Both the position numbers and the translations under genes were made by a program. DNA of 8,380 nucleotides, from the NCBI GenBank assembly GCA_905214155.1, contig CAJMLC010000085.1, forward strand, positions 1 to 8,380. Direction: 5' to 3'. This document shows, in pieces, positions 1-6,773 of the stretch; the stretch's first letter is position 1; every line of letters starts with the position of its first letter. This stretch comes from an uncultured bacterium (GTDB taxonomy: Bacteria; Bacillota; Clostridia; Oscillospirales; Oscillospiraceae). Under the pieces are notes generated by a model, which did no database searches, was not told where the DNA came from, and saw only the letters and a program-made list of their open reading frames with translations.

Positions 1-1704
1 GCCGCGCGTGGTGATGCGGAGCGTCGGGATGACCGGCAGCGCCATGAAGCTGAGCGTCATGAACGGATCGATGCCCTCCTTGACGCCGAGCCGGAAGGCC
101 GCCTTTTTCGCGCCCTCGAGCTTTTCGTTCATCTCGGTCAGCGGGCAGTCGGACATGATGCCCGCGATCTCCAGCACGACGTTCCCGCGGATCTCGCCGT
201 TTTCGACCACGACGATGCCGCCGTGCTGCTGCACGATCTGATTCGCGGCAAAGGCCATATCGTCCTCATTCGTGCCGACGACGATGATGTTGTGCGAATC
301 ATGCGAGATGCTCGTCGCCACCGCGCCTGCCTTCAGGCCATAGCCCTGAATGTAGCCGAGGCCGACGTGGTGCGTGTTCTTGTGCCGCTCGATCACCGCG
401 ATCTTCAGAATGTCCTTTTCGAGGTCCACGCGGTCAGAATACCCGTTGTCGGTCGTGACGATCTCGCCGGGGATCATGCCGATCACGCCGCGCGGGCGCG
501 TATCCTTGAAATCGTTCGGTGTGAGCGTCCCGACGTGGAACGTGTCATGCGCACGCTCGTCGAGATACGTCTCGATCTCCGGGGCCGGGAAGTCGAGCAG
601 CGTCGTGCCGTCCCAGTAGAGCTTGCCCTTTTTGAAAACCATCTGGACGTTGAAATCCTTGAAGTTGTCGATGATGGCGAAGTCCGCCAGATAGCCGGGC
701 GCGATCGCGCCGCGGTTGTTCAGCAGGAAATAGCGCGCCGCATGATGGCCCGCGGCCTTGACGGCGATGATCGGGTCGACACCGTATTTGTTGATCGCCT
801 CGCGGCAGATATAGTCGATGTGGCCCTTCTCGAGCAGGTCGTTCGGGTGCTTGTCGTCGGTGCAGAACATGCAGCGCTCGGCGTACTGCGGCGTCAGCAG
901 CGGAGCCAGCGCCTCAAGGTTCCGCGCCGCCGTGCCCTCGCGGATCATGATGAACTGCCCGCGGCGCAGCTTGGCCAGTGCGTCCTCGATGTCGGAGCAT
1001 TCGTGGTCAGAATACACGCCCGCGGCGATGTAGGTATCGAGATCCTTGCCGGACAGGCCCGGCGCGTGGCCGTCGATCTTCTTATGGTGCGCCTGCGCGG
1101 CGATGATCTTCGCGACGACCTCGGCGTCGTTGTGCGTGACGCCGTAGGCGTTCATCATTTCGGCGAGGCCCTGCACGCGCGGATAGTCGTAGAACGAGTC
1201 GATGGCCCGGTAGTCAAGATTCGCGCCGCTCTCGTCCATCGGCGTCGCCGGGACGCAGGACGGCAGCATGAACCGCACGTCGATCGGCAGTCCCTCGGTC
1301 GCCTGGAACATATAGTCGATACCGTCGGTGCCCATGACGTTGGTGATCTCGTGCGGATCGGTGATGACGGTGGTCGTCCCGTGGACGAGCGTCGCCTTCG
1401 CAAACTCGCGCGGCGTCACCAAGCTGGACTCGAGGTGGATGTGTGCATCGACGAAGCCGGGGCAGACGATCTTTCCGGTCATGTCGTATTCGACTTCGCC
1501 GTCGTATTCACCGAGGCCCACGATCAGCCCGTTCGCGCACGCGATGTCGCAGGTGCGCAGCTCATTCGAGAACACGTTGACATAGGTCGCGTTTTTCAGC
1601 ACCAGATCGGCCTTTTCCCGGCCGGAGGCCGCCTCGATCACACGCTTTTTGCGCAACAATTTCCGTTGAATTTTTCCTGCGTAGCTCTCCATCGGTACTG
1701 CCAT
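1..1704 (-). CDS. ade: Adenine deaminase (3'-truncated by the window edge)
   Basis: Hydrolyses adenine to hypoxanthine and ammonia in cytoplasmic purine salvage. The minus strand is open from 1704 to base 1 (568 codons), and the product reads as a complete Ade-type amidohydrolase apart from its final residues. The metal-binding motif VDAHIHLES lies at about residues 85-93, HGTTTVITDPHE at 108-119, DGHAPG at 211-216, the CTDDKHP motif at 281-287, and ISHDSHNIIVVG in the C-terminal half. Bacterial Ade proteins are usually about 570-600 aa, so only a short C-terminal tail is missing. Three in-frame ATGs occur (1713, 1704, 1692). AAAGGA at 1713-1718 is 8 nt from the ATG at 1704 and abuts the one at 1713, so 1704 is chosen. 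The gene is divergent from queH. No stop or frameshift is visible. Isolated ade genes are common in Firmicutes, and the neighbours give no functional link. Confidence 0.95.
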   Translation of the reverse strand, partial: MAVPMESYAGKIQRKLLRKKRVIEAASGREKADLVLKNATYVNVFSNELRTCDIACANGLIVGLGEYDGEVEYDMTGKIVCPGFVDAHIHLESSLVTPREFAKATLVHGTTTVITDPHEITNVMGTDGIDYMFQATEGLPIDVRFMLPSCVPATPMDESGANLDYRAIDSFYDYPRVQGLAEMMNAYGVTHNDAEVVAKIIAAQAHHKKIDGHAPGLSGKDLDTYIAAGVYSDHECSDIEDALAKLRRGQFIMIREGTAARNLEALAPLLTPQYAERCMFCTDDKHPNDLLEKGHIDYICREAINKYGVDPIIAVKAAGHHAARYFLLNNRGAIAPGYLADFAIIDNFKDFNVQMVFKKGKLYWDGTTLLDFPAPEIETYLDERAHDTFHVGTLTPNDFKDTRPRGVIGMIPGEIVTTDNGYSDRVDLEKDILKIAVIERHKNTHHVGLGYIQGYGLKAGAVATSISHDSHNIIVVGTNEDDMAFAANQIVQQHGGIVVVENGEIRGNVVLEIAGIMSDCPLTEMNEKLEGAKKAAFRLGVKEGIDPFMTLSFMALPVIPTLRITTRG

Positions 1705-1740
1705 AGGGTTCATCCTTTCTTATGTTTATGATTAGCACAG

Positions 1741-1769
1741 ATTATAGCACAGCTTCGCGCACTTGTCCA
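1741..1769 (-). promoter_or_regulatory. Promoter of ade
   Basis: On the minus strand, TGGACA (1764-1769) is separated by 17 nt from a perfect TATAAT (1741-1746), which is preceded by TGC (extended -10). Transcription would begin around 1734, giving a leader of about 30 nt. That is too short for a purine riboswitch. Confidence 0.8.
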
Positions 1770-1790
1770 TTCCACCGGACAGAATTCTTT

Positions 1791-1819
1791 TTGCGATCAT
1801 CGAAATTTTGTGCTATACT
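1791..1819 (+). promoter_or_regulatory. Promoter of queH
   Basis: TTGCGA (1791-1796) is separated by 17 nt from TATACT (1814-1819), with an extended -10 TG at 1811-1812. The start of transcription would be near 1826. The leader is therefore about 20 nt and holds only the ribosome binding site, leaving no room for a preQ1 riboswitch. Confidence 0.8.
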
Positions 1820-1845
1820 GGATTCACATCAAGAGGTGATCTGTT

Positions 1846-2391
1846 ATGAAGCTGCTCATGCATATCTGCTGCGCGCCCTGCGCGAACATGCCGATCGATG
1901 CGCTCCGCGCCGACGGCATCGACCTGACCGGCTATTGGTACAATCCGAATATCCATCCGTTTACCGAATACCGCGCCCGGCGCAACTGCCTGCAGGAATA
2001 CGCGAAGACCATCGACCTGCCGCTGCTCATGCGCGACGACTATGGCCTCCGTCCCTTTGTCCGTGCCGTGGCGGACGACATCGCGGGCCGCTGCGTCAAG
2101 TGCTACGAGATGCGCCTCTATGAGGCGGCGCGGATGGCGAAGGAGGGCGGCTTCGACGCGTTCACGTCCTCGCTCTTCATCAGCCCCTATCAGCAGCACG
2201 AGCTGATGCGCGACGTGGCCTACCGCGCGGGTGAGGAATACGGTGTGCAGTTTTACTATCAGGATTTCCGCCCGATGTTCCGCGACGGGCAGACCCGCGC
2301 GCGGGAGCTGGGCTTCTACATCCAGAAATACTGCGGCTGCGTCTTCTCTGAGCAGGAGCGCTATCAGAAGCCCTCGCGCATCATTCCATAA
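1846..2391 (+). CDS. queH: Epoxyqueuosine reductase QueH
   Basis: QueH (formerly DUF208) carries out the last step of queuosine synthesis, reducing epoxyqueuosine to queuosine in the anticodon loop of GUN-anticodon tRNAs. It replaces the cobalamin-dependent QueG. The 181-aa product is full length and carries the family signature in order: HICCAPC at residues 6-12, YNPNIHP at 32-38, RCVKCYEMRL at 82-91 (CxxC), the SSLFISPYQ segment at 108-116, RPMFR at 142-146, and KYCGCVFSE at 161-169. The paired cysteines (9/12, 83/86, 163/165) are those expected for the iron-sulfur and iron site. The start is supported by AGAGGTG at 1832-1838, 7 nt upstream of the ATG. The gene is monocistronic, ending in the hairpin at 2399-2425. 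No other queuosine gene is in the window. Confidence 0.95.
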   Translation: MKLLMHICCAPCANMPIDALRADGIDLTGYWYNPNIHPFTEYRARRNCLQEYAKTIDLPLLMRDDYGLRPFVRAVADDIAGRCVKCYEMRLYEAARMAKEGGFDAFTSSLFISPYQQHELMRDVAYRAGEEYGVQFYYQDFRPMFRDGQTRARELGFYIQKYCGCVFSEQERYQKPSRIIP

Positions 2392-2392
2392 C

Positions 2393-2431
2393 AAAAATGA
2401 CTGCCTCTCCGATGGAGAGGCAGTCGTTTTA
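2393..2431. terminator. Bidirectional terminator between queH and the kinase operon
   Basis: A perfect 12-bp stem (2399-2410 with 2414-2425, loop GAT) is followed by GTTTTA on the plus strand. On the minus strand it is followed by a T run, the complement of the A run at 2393-2397. It begins 8 nt after the queH stop and overlaps the minus-strand stop at 2429, so it can end both converging transcripts. Confidence 0.85.
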
Positions 2432-2971
2432 TGTTTCCTGTCCGGACTGCTCCGCGCCATGGCGGCAAAGCAGCGACATCAGGATGAACATCACGCCGAT
2501 CGAAACGGAGCTGACCGGATCCATTGAGAGCTCCGTGACGTCCGTAAAGAAGCCGCTGATGACCGCGCGGACGATCGCCGCAGCGATCTCCGCGCCGATC
2601 GGGATGCAGATCGCCAGGATCCCGAGGCGCAGCAGTTCCTTTGCGCCGCCGAACGTGAACGGCGTCCCGTCGGCCAGCTCACGGCCAAAATAGTGTGCGG
2701 CAAAGCCCGCGAGGACGGCCTCGCACGCGCAGAGGACCATCCCAACCGCCATCGCGGCGTAGAGTGTCCCCTCGCTGAGGCCAGCGGTGTTGCCGATGAT
2801 CCCCTTGATCGTGACGCCGCCGAGCTTCAGGATCTCGCCTCCGGCGGCCACGCCGAACAGGCCCGCGATGCAGAGGCCGAAGCCGACGATGCAGCAGATC
2901 ATGACGATCTTGCTGAAAATTTTCCCGATTTTAGACAGCACCTGAATGGCGTGCAGTGTTTTCGTTTCCAT
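2429..2971 (-). CDS. Four-helix DUF2975-like membrane protein
   Basis: The 180-aa integral membrane protein has four predicted helices (about residues 20-44, 68-93, 115-138 and 154-170). Between helices 2 and 3 is a charged stretch, HYFGRELADGTPFT followed by AKELLRLG (93-117), which matches the pattern I associate with DUF2975 (YoaS-like) proteins. Function is unknown. The ATG at 2971 is chosen because GGGAG lies 6 nt upstream; earlier in-frame ATGs would place that ribosome site inside the gene. It is the last gene of the kinase/regulator operon, 43 nt after the regulator's TAA. That position suggests it is co-transcribed with, or is an effector of, the two-component system. DUF2975 genes often sit beside a small YozG-type XRE regulator, but none is adjacent here; the nearest is about 3.8 kb away at 6774-7004. 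The family call is by memory of the pattern, not by search. Confidence 0.75.
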   Translation of the reverse strand: METKTLHAIQVLSKIGKIFSKIVMICCIVGFGLCIAGLFGVAAGGEILKLGGVTIKGIIGNTAGLSEGTLYAAMAVGMVLCACEAVLAGFAAHYFGRELADGTPFTFGGAKELLRLGILAICIPIGAEIAAAIVRAVISGFFTDVTELSMDPVSSVSIGVMFILMSLLCRHGAEQSGQET

Positions 2972-3014
2972 TTTTCTCTCCCTTTCAATCATGCTCCATA
3001 AATTCTCTTCGATA

Positions 3015-3725
3015 TTATGATGGGGTAACGCCCTCGGTCTTCTTGAAGACCTTGGTGAATACGCGGTAGTCCGCATAGCCGGACTGCGCGGAGATGTCCG
3101 CGATGGACAGCGGCGTCGCCAGCAGGAGCTTTTTTGCCTGTTCCATGCGGATGTTGGCCAGATAGGCGAGGAAATTCACGCCGATCTCGCTTTTGAACAG
3201 CTGACTGATATACTGTGCGCTGAGGTGAAATTCGTCGGAGAGCATCCCGAGGCTGATGTCCTCGGCCAGATGTGCCTGCAGATAGCGCGTCAGGCCCGTG
3301 ATCGCCCGCTCGCCCTGCTCGGTCGGGGCTTCGGTAACGGTTTTCTGAAAGCGTGCGATCTTGAGATTGTCGATGCACGCGCCGAACTCCTCGTAGTTCA
3401 CGGGCTTCAGAATATAGTCCGTGATCTTCAGGCGGAGCGCCTCACGGCAGTAGGAAAAATCGTCGTAGCCCGACACCACCACGAACGCCATATCCGGGTG
3501 CTCGATGCGGGCCAGCTCGATGACCTTCAGCCCGTTCATGATCGGGATGTTGATGTCCATGATGACGATGTCCGGGACGAGCGCGTCGATCTTCGCCAGC
3601 GCCTCCATGCCGTCCGCCGCCTCGCCCACGACCTCACAGCCGTGCGTCTCCCAGTCAAACAGGCGCTTGAAGCCCTCGCGGATCATGATCTCGTCGTCGA
3701 CAAGCAGAACGCCCAGCCGCTTCAT
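3015..3725 (-). CDS. AraC-type response regulator (YesN-like), C-terminus cut by a TAA
   Basis: This is a phosphorylation-controlled transcription activator that would act with the kinase encoded just upstream. The receiver domain spans about residues 3-118, with acidic D10/D11, phospho-acceptor D57 (IVIMDINIP), S85 and K107 (ILKPVN). The AraC-type double helix-turn-helix spans about 139-236, including LSAQYISQLFK and SGYADYRVFTKVFKKTEGVTPS. The start at 3725 has AAAGGAG 8 nt upstream and overlaps the kinase stop as ATGA, which implies translational coupling. The protein stops at TAA (3015-3017) directly after GVTPS. AraC proteins normally continue with one residue and then YR. In the same frame after the TAA come YRREFMEHD and a TGA at 2985-2987, so the tail appears to have been lost through a one-codon change. 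The protein is probably still functional, but this is uncertain. Confidence 0.93.
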   Translation of the reverse strand: MKRLGVLLVDDEIMIREGFKRLFDWETHGCEVVGEAADGMEALAKIDALVPDIVIMDINIPIMNGLKVIELARIEHPDMAFVVVSGYDDFSYCREALRLKITDYILKPVNYEEFGACIDNLKIARFQKTVTEAPTEQGERAITGLTRYLQAHLAEDISLGMLSDEFHLSAQYISQLFKSEIGVNFLAYLANIRMEQAKKLLLATPLSIADISAQSGYADYRVFTKVFKKTEGVTPS

Positions 3726-5047
3726 TCCGATCGCTCCTTTCCTGTCTCCGGCTCCCGGCACGGCAGCAGGATGTGCGCCGTCACGCCGCCGGTCTCATTT
3801 TCGGTGTACGAAAGCCCGTATTCCCGCCCGCAGAGCAGCTTGATGCGCTTTTGCACATTCAGAATGCCGATGCTGTTGCCGGTGAGCTTCGGGGCCTGAT
3901 GGGCATAGTTCGCGAGCATCGCGTCGATCTCCGCGCGCTTGCCGGGCGCGAAGCCGCTCCCGCTGTCGCAGACCGTGACCTCCATCGCCCCGCCGTCCAG
4001 CTTCCGCGCCGCAATGGCGACGCGCCCGCGGCAGCCCTTGTTCTTCAGCCCGTGCAGCAGGCTGTTTTCCACGATGGGCTGCAGAATGAAGTTCGGCACC
4101 TGTGCGCCGCCCAGCTCCGGATCGACGTCATAGTCGCATTGCAGCTCCGGATAACGGACGCACATCAGCTCCAGATACGCCTCCAGCAGCTCCAGCTCGT
4201 CGTCCAGCGTGACCATCGGCCGGTCGACCTTGACGCTCAGCCGGAAGAAATCGACCAGCTGCATCAACAGATCGGCCACGGGCTTGTCGCCGTCCAGCTG
4301 CGCCTGGATGCGGATGGCGTCGAGCGTATTATAGAGGAAGTGCGGGTTGACCTGACTTTTGAGATAGAGCATCGAGAGCTTCTGCTCCGTCAGCTCGCCG
4401 CGCAGGATGTCCGGGTTTTCCAGCGTCAGATAGAACGCCAGCGTCATCAGCGTCAGGCCCATGCCGCTGATGAGCCATGTGTGGTGCAGCCCCTGTAAGG
4501 CGCAGACCGTAAACTCGATGACGAGCGCCGCGCCGATCGAGAACCGCTTCTTCCGGTCGAGGCTCCGCCAGTTCCCGAACAGCAGCACCGCGCACAGCAC
4601 CAGATAAAACGCGACGCCCGCATAGCTCACCACGGCGTAGAGGCCTGCGGAATAGCTGCCCTGCGGCGTCTCGACGTACGAGATCGGCAGCAAAAACGCG
4701 CCGAACAGTGCCAACGCCAGAAAGATCCGCGCTGAGAGGTCGAGCCGCCGGGGCTTTCCCGTCTCTTCATCGACAAGGATGGCGATGTACTGATAGAACA
4801 GATAGATCGCGCAGACCATCGTGCCGATAAACAGCCGGTGCAGCACCGCGTTCAGCAGCGGCGGCACAGTGTCCAGATGATTCACCGTATAGATCGTTGC
4901 CCCATCCAACGCCAGATGCGCCAGCATCACAAGCAGCAGCAGCAGCGAAAACGTCCGGTGCAGCGGTGTGTGCCGCCGCCCGGCGGAAAAATAGATGCCC
5001 GCCACAAACGCCAGCACCATAAACAGCGCGATCTCCATCCGCAGCAT
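3722..5047 (-). CDS. Membrane sensor histidine kinase, LytS/YesM type
   Basis: The 441-aa sensor kinase would phosphorylate the regulator encoded at 3015-3725. Residues 1-210 are hydrophobic, with about seven membrane helices (about 5-22, 32-55, 70-91, 107-124, 133-158, 170-188, 192-210) and no large extracellular domain. The sensor may therefore detect a membrane or membrane-permeant signal. The His_kinase domain (PF06580 type) follows: LKSQVNPHFLYNT with H236 as phospho-acceptor, then the ATPase domain with the N-box PIVENSLLHGL (324-334), DSGSGF (361-366) and GILNVQKR (394-401). The start at 5047 has AGGAGG 8 nt upstream. It is the first gene of a three-gene operon with the response regulator and the DUF2975-like protein. 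The ligand cannot be inferred, because no transporter or enzyme is in the operon. Confidence 0.95.
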   Translation of the reverse strand: MLRMEIALFMVLAFVAGIYFSAGRRHTPLHRTFSLLLLLVMLAHLALDGATIYTVNHLDTVPPLLNAVLHRLFIGTMVCAIYLFYQYIAILVDEETGKPRRLDLSARIFLALALFGAFLLPISYVETPQGSYSAGLYAVVSYAGVAFYLVLCAVLLFGNWRSLDRKKRFSIGAALVIEFTVCALQGLHHTWLISGMGLTLMTLAFYLTLENPDILRGELTEQKLSMLYLKSQVNPHFLYNTLDAIRIQAQLDGDKPVADLLMQLVDFFRLSVKVDRPMVTLDDELELLEAYLELMCVRYPELQCDYDVDPELGGAQVPNFILQPIVENSLLHGLKNKGCRGRVAIAARKLDGGAMEVTVCDSGSGFAPGKRAEIDAMLANYAHQAPKLTGNSIGILNVQKRIKLLCGREYGLSYTENETGGVTAHILLPCREPETGKERSE

Positions 5048-5070
5048 CCCGTCACCCTCCTGTCACAAAT

Positions 5071-5099
5071 ATTGTATCGCCCGCCGCAGGCCCGCAATA
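5071..5099 (-). promoter_or_regulatory. Possible promoter of the kinase operon
   Basis: On the minus strand, TATTGC (5094-5099) is separated by 17 nt from TACAAT (5071-5076), about 24 nt upstream of the start codon at 5047. The -10 is good but the -35 is weak; a TTGCGG/CAATAT pair 17 nt apart in the same stretch is an alternative. Confidence 0.4.
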
Positions 5100-5153
5100 G
5101 GCCCGTTTTACGGCGGGATGTGTTCATTTTTCAGCCCATCCCCGCCTCCACGG

Positions 5154-5375
5154 TTGTAGGGACGGACGCCCCCGTCCGCCCTTCCCCTCCGCCGCAGCTA
5201 AAGGCTCCCTTGTGTAAAGGGAGCTGTCGCCGTAGGCGACTGAGGGATTGTCGCCCCACGGTCTTCCGCCGCACCTCGCTCGTGTTTGTAGGGGCCGATG
5301 CTCTCATCGACCCCCAGACCGCGCTTTGCGCGGCCAGCCCCCTCTGCGAAGAGGGGGCCTTTGGGCGGCCGTTGG
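5154..5375. repeat. Cluster of small hairpin repeats in a 332-bp gene-free stretch
   Basis: The gap between the kinase start and the YoaP gene holds no convincing gene; open frames across it are low-complexity. Two related units begin TTGTAGGG (5154-5181 and 5286-5313). Each carries a short hairpin: GGACG/CGTCC around CCCC at 5164-5177, and CGATG/CATCG around CTCT at 5296-5309. Between them are GCTCCCTT/AAGGGAGC with loop GTGTA (about 5204-5224) and GTCGCC/GGCGAC with loop GTA (about 5226-5240). After them come CCGCGC/GCGCGG (about 5319-5333) and a 9-bp stem GCCCCCTCT/AGAGGGGGC (about 5337-5358). From memory, similar blocks recur between genes in Oscillospiraceae genomes; this needs a search. 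No run of T follows the last stem on the minus strand, so it is not a classical terminator for the gene ending at 5380. Confidence 0.65.
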
Positions 5376-5379
5376 TCAA

Positions 5380-6132
5380 TCATGCTCGCCCAATAATCTT
5401 TTCCAGTCCCACGCCGTCGATCTGATTGACGGTCGCGAGCTGCCCGTTCCAGAACACAGACCAGTTGTTGAACACGCACGGCAGCGCCTTTGCCGCCTCC
5501 AGCGAATCCACATGACGGAAGTCCGCCGGGATGCCGCGCTCTGCGCAGCAGGCCCGCAGCTTTTCCACGCGCTGCGGGATGAACGGGCACTGGTTGCTGA
5601 AATAGACCACCAGCCCGGCCTCGCTGATCGTCTGCCGTTTGGCACCGGGCGCGAAGCGCGGCGGCTCCGCATCGTCAAAGCGCAGCGCCAGCAGCTCGTA
5701 TTCGCCCGCCGCATCGACCGTCTCAAAGCCGAATTTCCGTGCGAAGCTCTGGTCGGAGAGCCACGCCTTCTGCTTTTTCGCGCCCAGCATACAGACGCCC
5801 GCACGGCCTTTGGCCCGTGCGTCTGCAATGCAGTGCTCCATCAGCGCCCGGCCATAGCCCTGCCCCTTCGGCGCGCCCTGCACCCAGAGGCAATAGAGAT
5901 AGAGGTAATTCTCGCCCAGCACCGGGACCCATGCGGTCTCCAGCGGGGCATATTCGAGAAAGGCGCAGCCGTTCCCGCTCAGCTTGCAGAACACGTGTCC
6001 CTCCGGCAGCCGCTCCGCCAGCCACGCGCGCTTCGCCTCCACGCCGGGATGCTTCGTCCGCGTCCGCACGATGCAGCAGAGCGTCTCCTGCGCAAGATTT
6101 TCCGGCGTCAGCGTCACAAATTCAGCGTCCAT
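5380..6132 (-). CDS. YoaP-type GNAT N-acetyltransferase
   Basis: The 250-aa protein has two domains and matches the length and layout of Bacillus YoaP. The N-terminal GNAT domain (about 1-150) has the acetyl-CoA-binding motif GAPKGQGYGRALM at 86-98 and an adjacent strand LYLYCLWV. The substrate is unknown. The C-terminal YoaP domain (about 165-250) begins GLVVYFSNQCPF and continues with ALPCVFNNWSVFWNGQ. It reads like a thioredoxin/glutaredoxin-type fold with a single cysteine (C182) in place of CxxC, followed later by a Leu-Pro turn. The start at 6132 is set by GAGGAG 6 nt upstream, which overlaps the stop of the preceding gene. It is the second gene of a two-gene operon with the DUF2087 protein, with 10 nt between them. 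No hairpin with a T run follows. The family call is firm; the biochemical role is not known. Confidence 0.9.
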   Translation of the reverse strand: MDAEFVTLTPENLAQETLCCIVRTRTKHPGVEAKRAWLAERLPEGHVFCKLSGNGCAFLEYAPLETAWVPVLGENYLYLYCLWVQGAPKGQGYGRALMEHCIADARAKGRAGVCMLGAKKQKAWLSDQSFARKFGFETVDAAGEYELLALRFDDAEPPRFAPGAKRQTISEAGLVVYFSNQCPFIPQRVEKLRACCAERGIPADFRHVDSLEAAKALPCVFNNWSVFWNGQLATVNQIDGVGLEKIIGRA

Positions 6133-6142
6133 TTCCGTCTCC

Positions 6143-6451
6143 TCAGCAGTACTTCGCCAGAAATTCCGGCAGCGTCAGTTCGGTCTCTTCCTTCCAATAG
6201 GTCTTTCCGTCGTTCGTGCGATCCAGCAGATGGTGGTTGTAGAGCTCGCGGCGGAGCGTCGCATGGTCGCGGAACGTCGTCTGGTCGTCGATCACGTCGT
6301 TGATCTCCGCCTCGGTGAACGTCCGTCCCGCCGGGATCCGCTCCGCCAGATACCAGATCGCCAGCAGCTTCTTTTTATTCTTCGACGGCAGCGCCGTCAG
6401 CTGTCCCTGTTCATTCAAAAATGGCCGCAGTTCGGATGCAGTCTCCGCCAT
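6143..6451 (-). CDS. DUF2087 domain protein
   Basis: The 102-aa protein matches the DUF2087 pattern over nearly its whole length. It begins ELRPFLNEQGQLTALPSK, then has a lysine-rich KNKKKLLAIWYLAERI (24-39), RTFTEAEINDVI (43-54), TLRRELYNHHLLDR (65-78) and DGKTYWK (81-87). The layout suggests a winged-helix fold, and DUF2087 is often found alone or fused to regulators and acetyltransferases. Here it is encoded beside an acetyltransferase, with 10 nt between them, so the two probably work in one pathway. The start at 6451 has GGGAGG 8 nt upstream; the longer open frame to 6595 runs through the promoter and is not credible. Molecular function is unknown. Confidence 0.88.
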   Translation of the reverse strand: MAETASELRPFLNEQGQLTALPSKNKKKLLAIWYLAERIPAGRTFTEAEINDVIDDQTTFRDHATLRRELYNHHLLDRTNDGKTYWKEETELTLPEFLAKYC

Positions 6452-6482
6452 GTTCCAGTCCTCCCATATTCCAGATATTCCA

Positions 6483-6488
6483 ATTATA
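6483..6488 (-). promoter_or_regulatory. -10 element of the DUF2087-yoaP operon
   Basis: A perfect TATAAT on the minus strand lies about 32 nt upstream of the start at 6451. No good -35 hexamer is found 16-18 nt further up, so the promoter may be weak or activator-dependent. Confidence 0.6.
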
Positions 6489-6555
6489 ACGGATGATCGG
6501 CCGAAATGATAGCGCCGTTTTACACGCATCTGTGTCCGTTTTTCATCTTTTGCAT

Positions 6556-6583
6556 AAAAAAGGACCCCGTGCAGCGCACGGGG
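6556..6583 (-). terminator. Terminator of the small XRE regulator gene
   Basis: On the minus strand, an 8-bp stem CCCCGTGC/GCACGGGG (6576-6583 with 6565-6572, loop GCT) is followed by TCC and six T (6556-6561). It would end leftward transcripts from the regulator before they reach the DUF2087 promoter. Confidence 0.8.
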
Positions 6584-6766
6584 GGAGACTGTCAAAAAGC
6601 TATGGGATGCAGTTTCGCGGTAGAGCCGCCGGGGCTGAGTGAAGGGGGAAAAGAGCCCCCTTCTCGTTTAATCAAGCAGTTTTCTGAACTTTTTAAGTTC
6701 AGAAAGCTGGACAGCAGCGGGGCGAAAAGGCTTTTTCGACACGCTGCCCCGTGCGCTGCACAGGTC
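6563..6766. mobile_element. MITE-like non-coding element with inverted ends
   Basis: The left end (6563-6600) and the reverse complement of the right end (6730-6766) are closely similar. Both read GACC, then GTGCAGCGCACGGGG, then TGTC and AAAAAGC, with a few small gaps. Inside are two further hairpins, GAAGGGGG/CCCCCTTC and TTTCTGAACTT/AAGTTCAGAAA with a TTT loop. No gene is present, and no clear target-site duplication is seen at the edges. It starts 7 bp after the stop of the XRE gene and carries that gene's terminator in its left arm. It could be a non-autonomous transposable element or an intergenic repeat of RNA origin. Confidence 0.55.
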
Positions 6767-6773
6767 AGACGAT

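Noticed and set aside
223..1731. Long plus-strand open frame of 502 codons
   Set aside because: It is the antisense shadow of adenine deaminase in GC-rich DNA. Its product is Arg/Asp/Val-rich low complexity, with no ribosome site, while the minus strand gives clear Ade motifs.
1705..1740. Purine riboswitch upstream of ade
   Set aside because: The promoter places the transcript start near 1734, leaving about 30 nt, which is too short for a purine aptamer.
1826..1845. preQ1 riboswitch upstream of queH
   Set aside because: The leader is only about 20 nt and consists mainly of the ribosome binding site.
3225..4498. Long plus-strand open frames (3225-3899, 3773-4498)
   Set aside because: They run opposite the kinase and response regulator genes, whose motifs are unmistakable. 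The products are Gln/Arg/Asp-rich, without recognisable domains.
5154..5375. CRISPR array
   Set aside because: Repeats are only two, differ in sequence, and are separated by other hairpins of unequal length rather than by uniform spacers.
5248..6303. Plus-strand open frame of 351 codons
   Set aside because: It crosses the repeat cluster and runs antisense to YoaP and DUF2087, and its product is Arg/Ala/Leu-rich without a domain.
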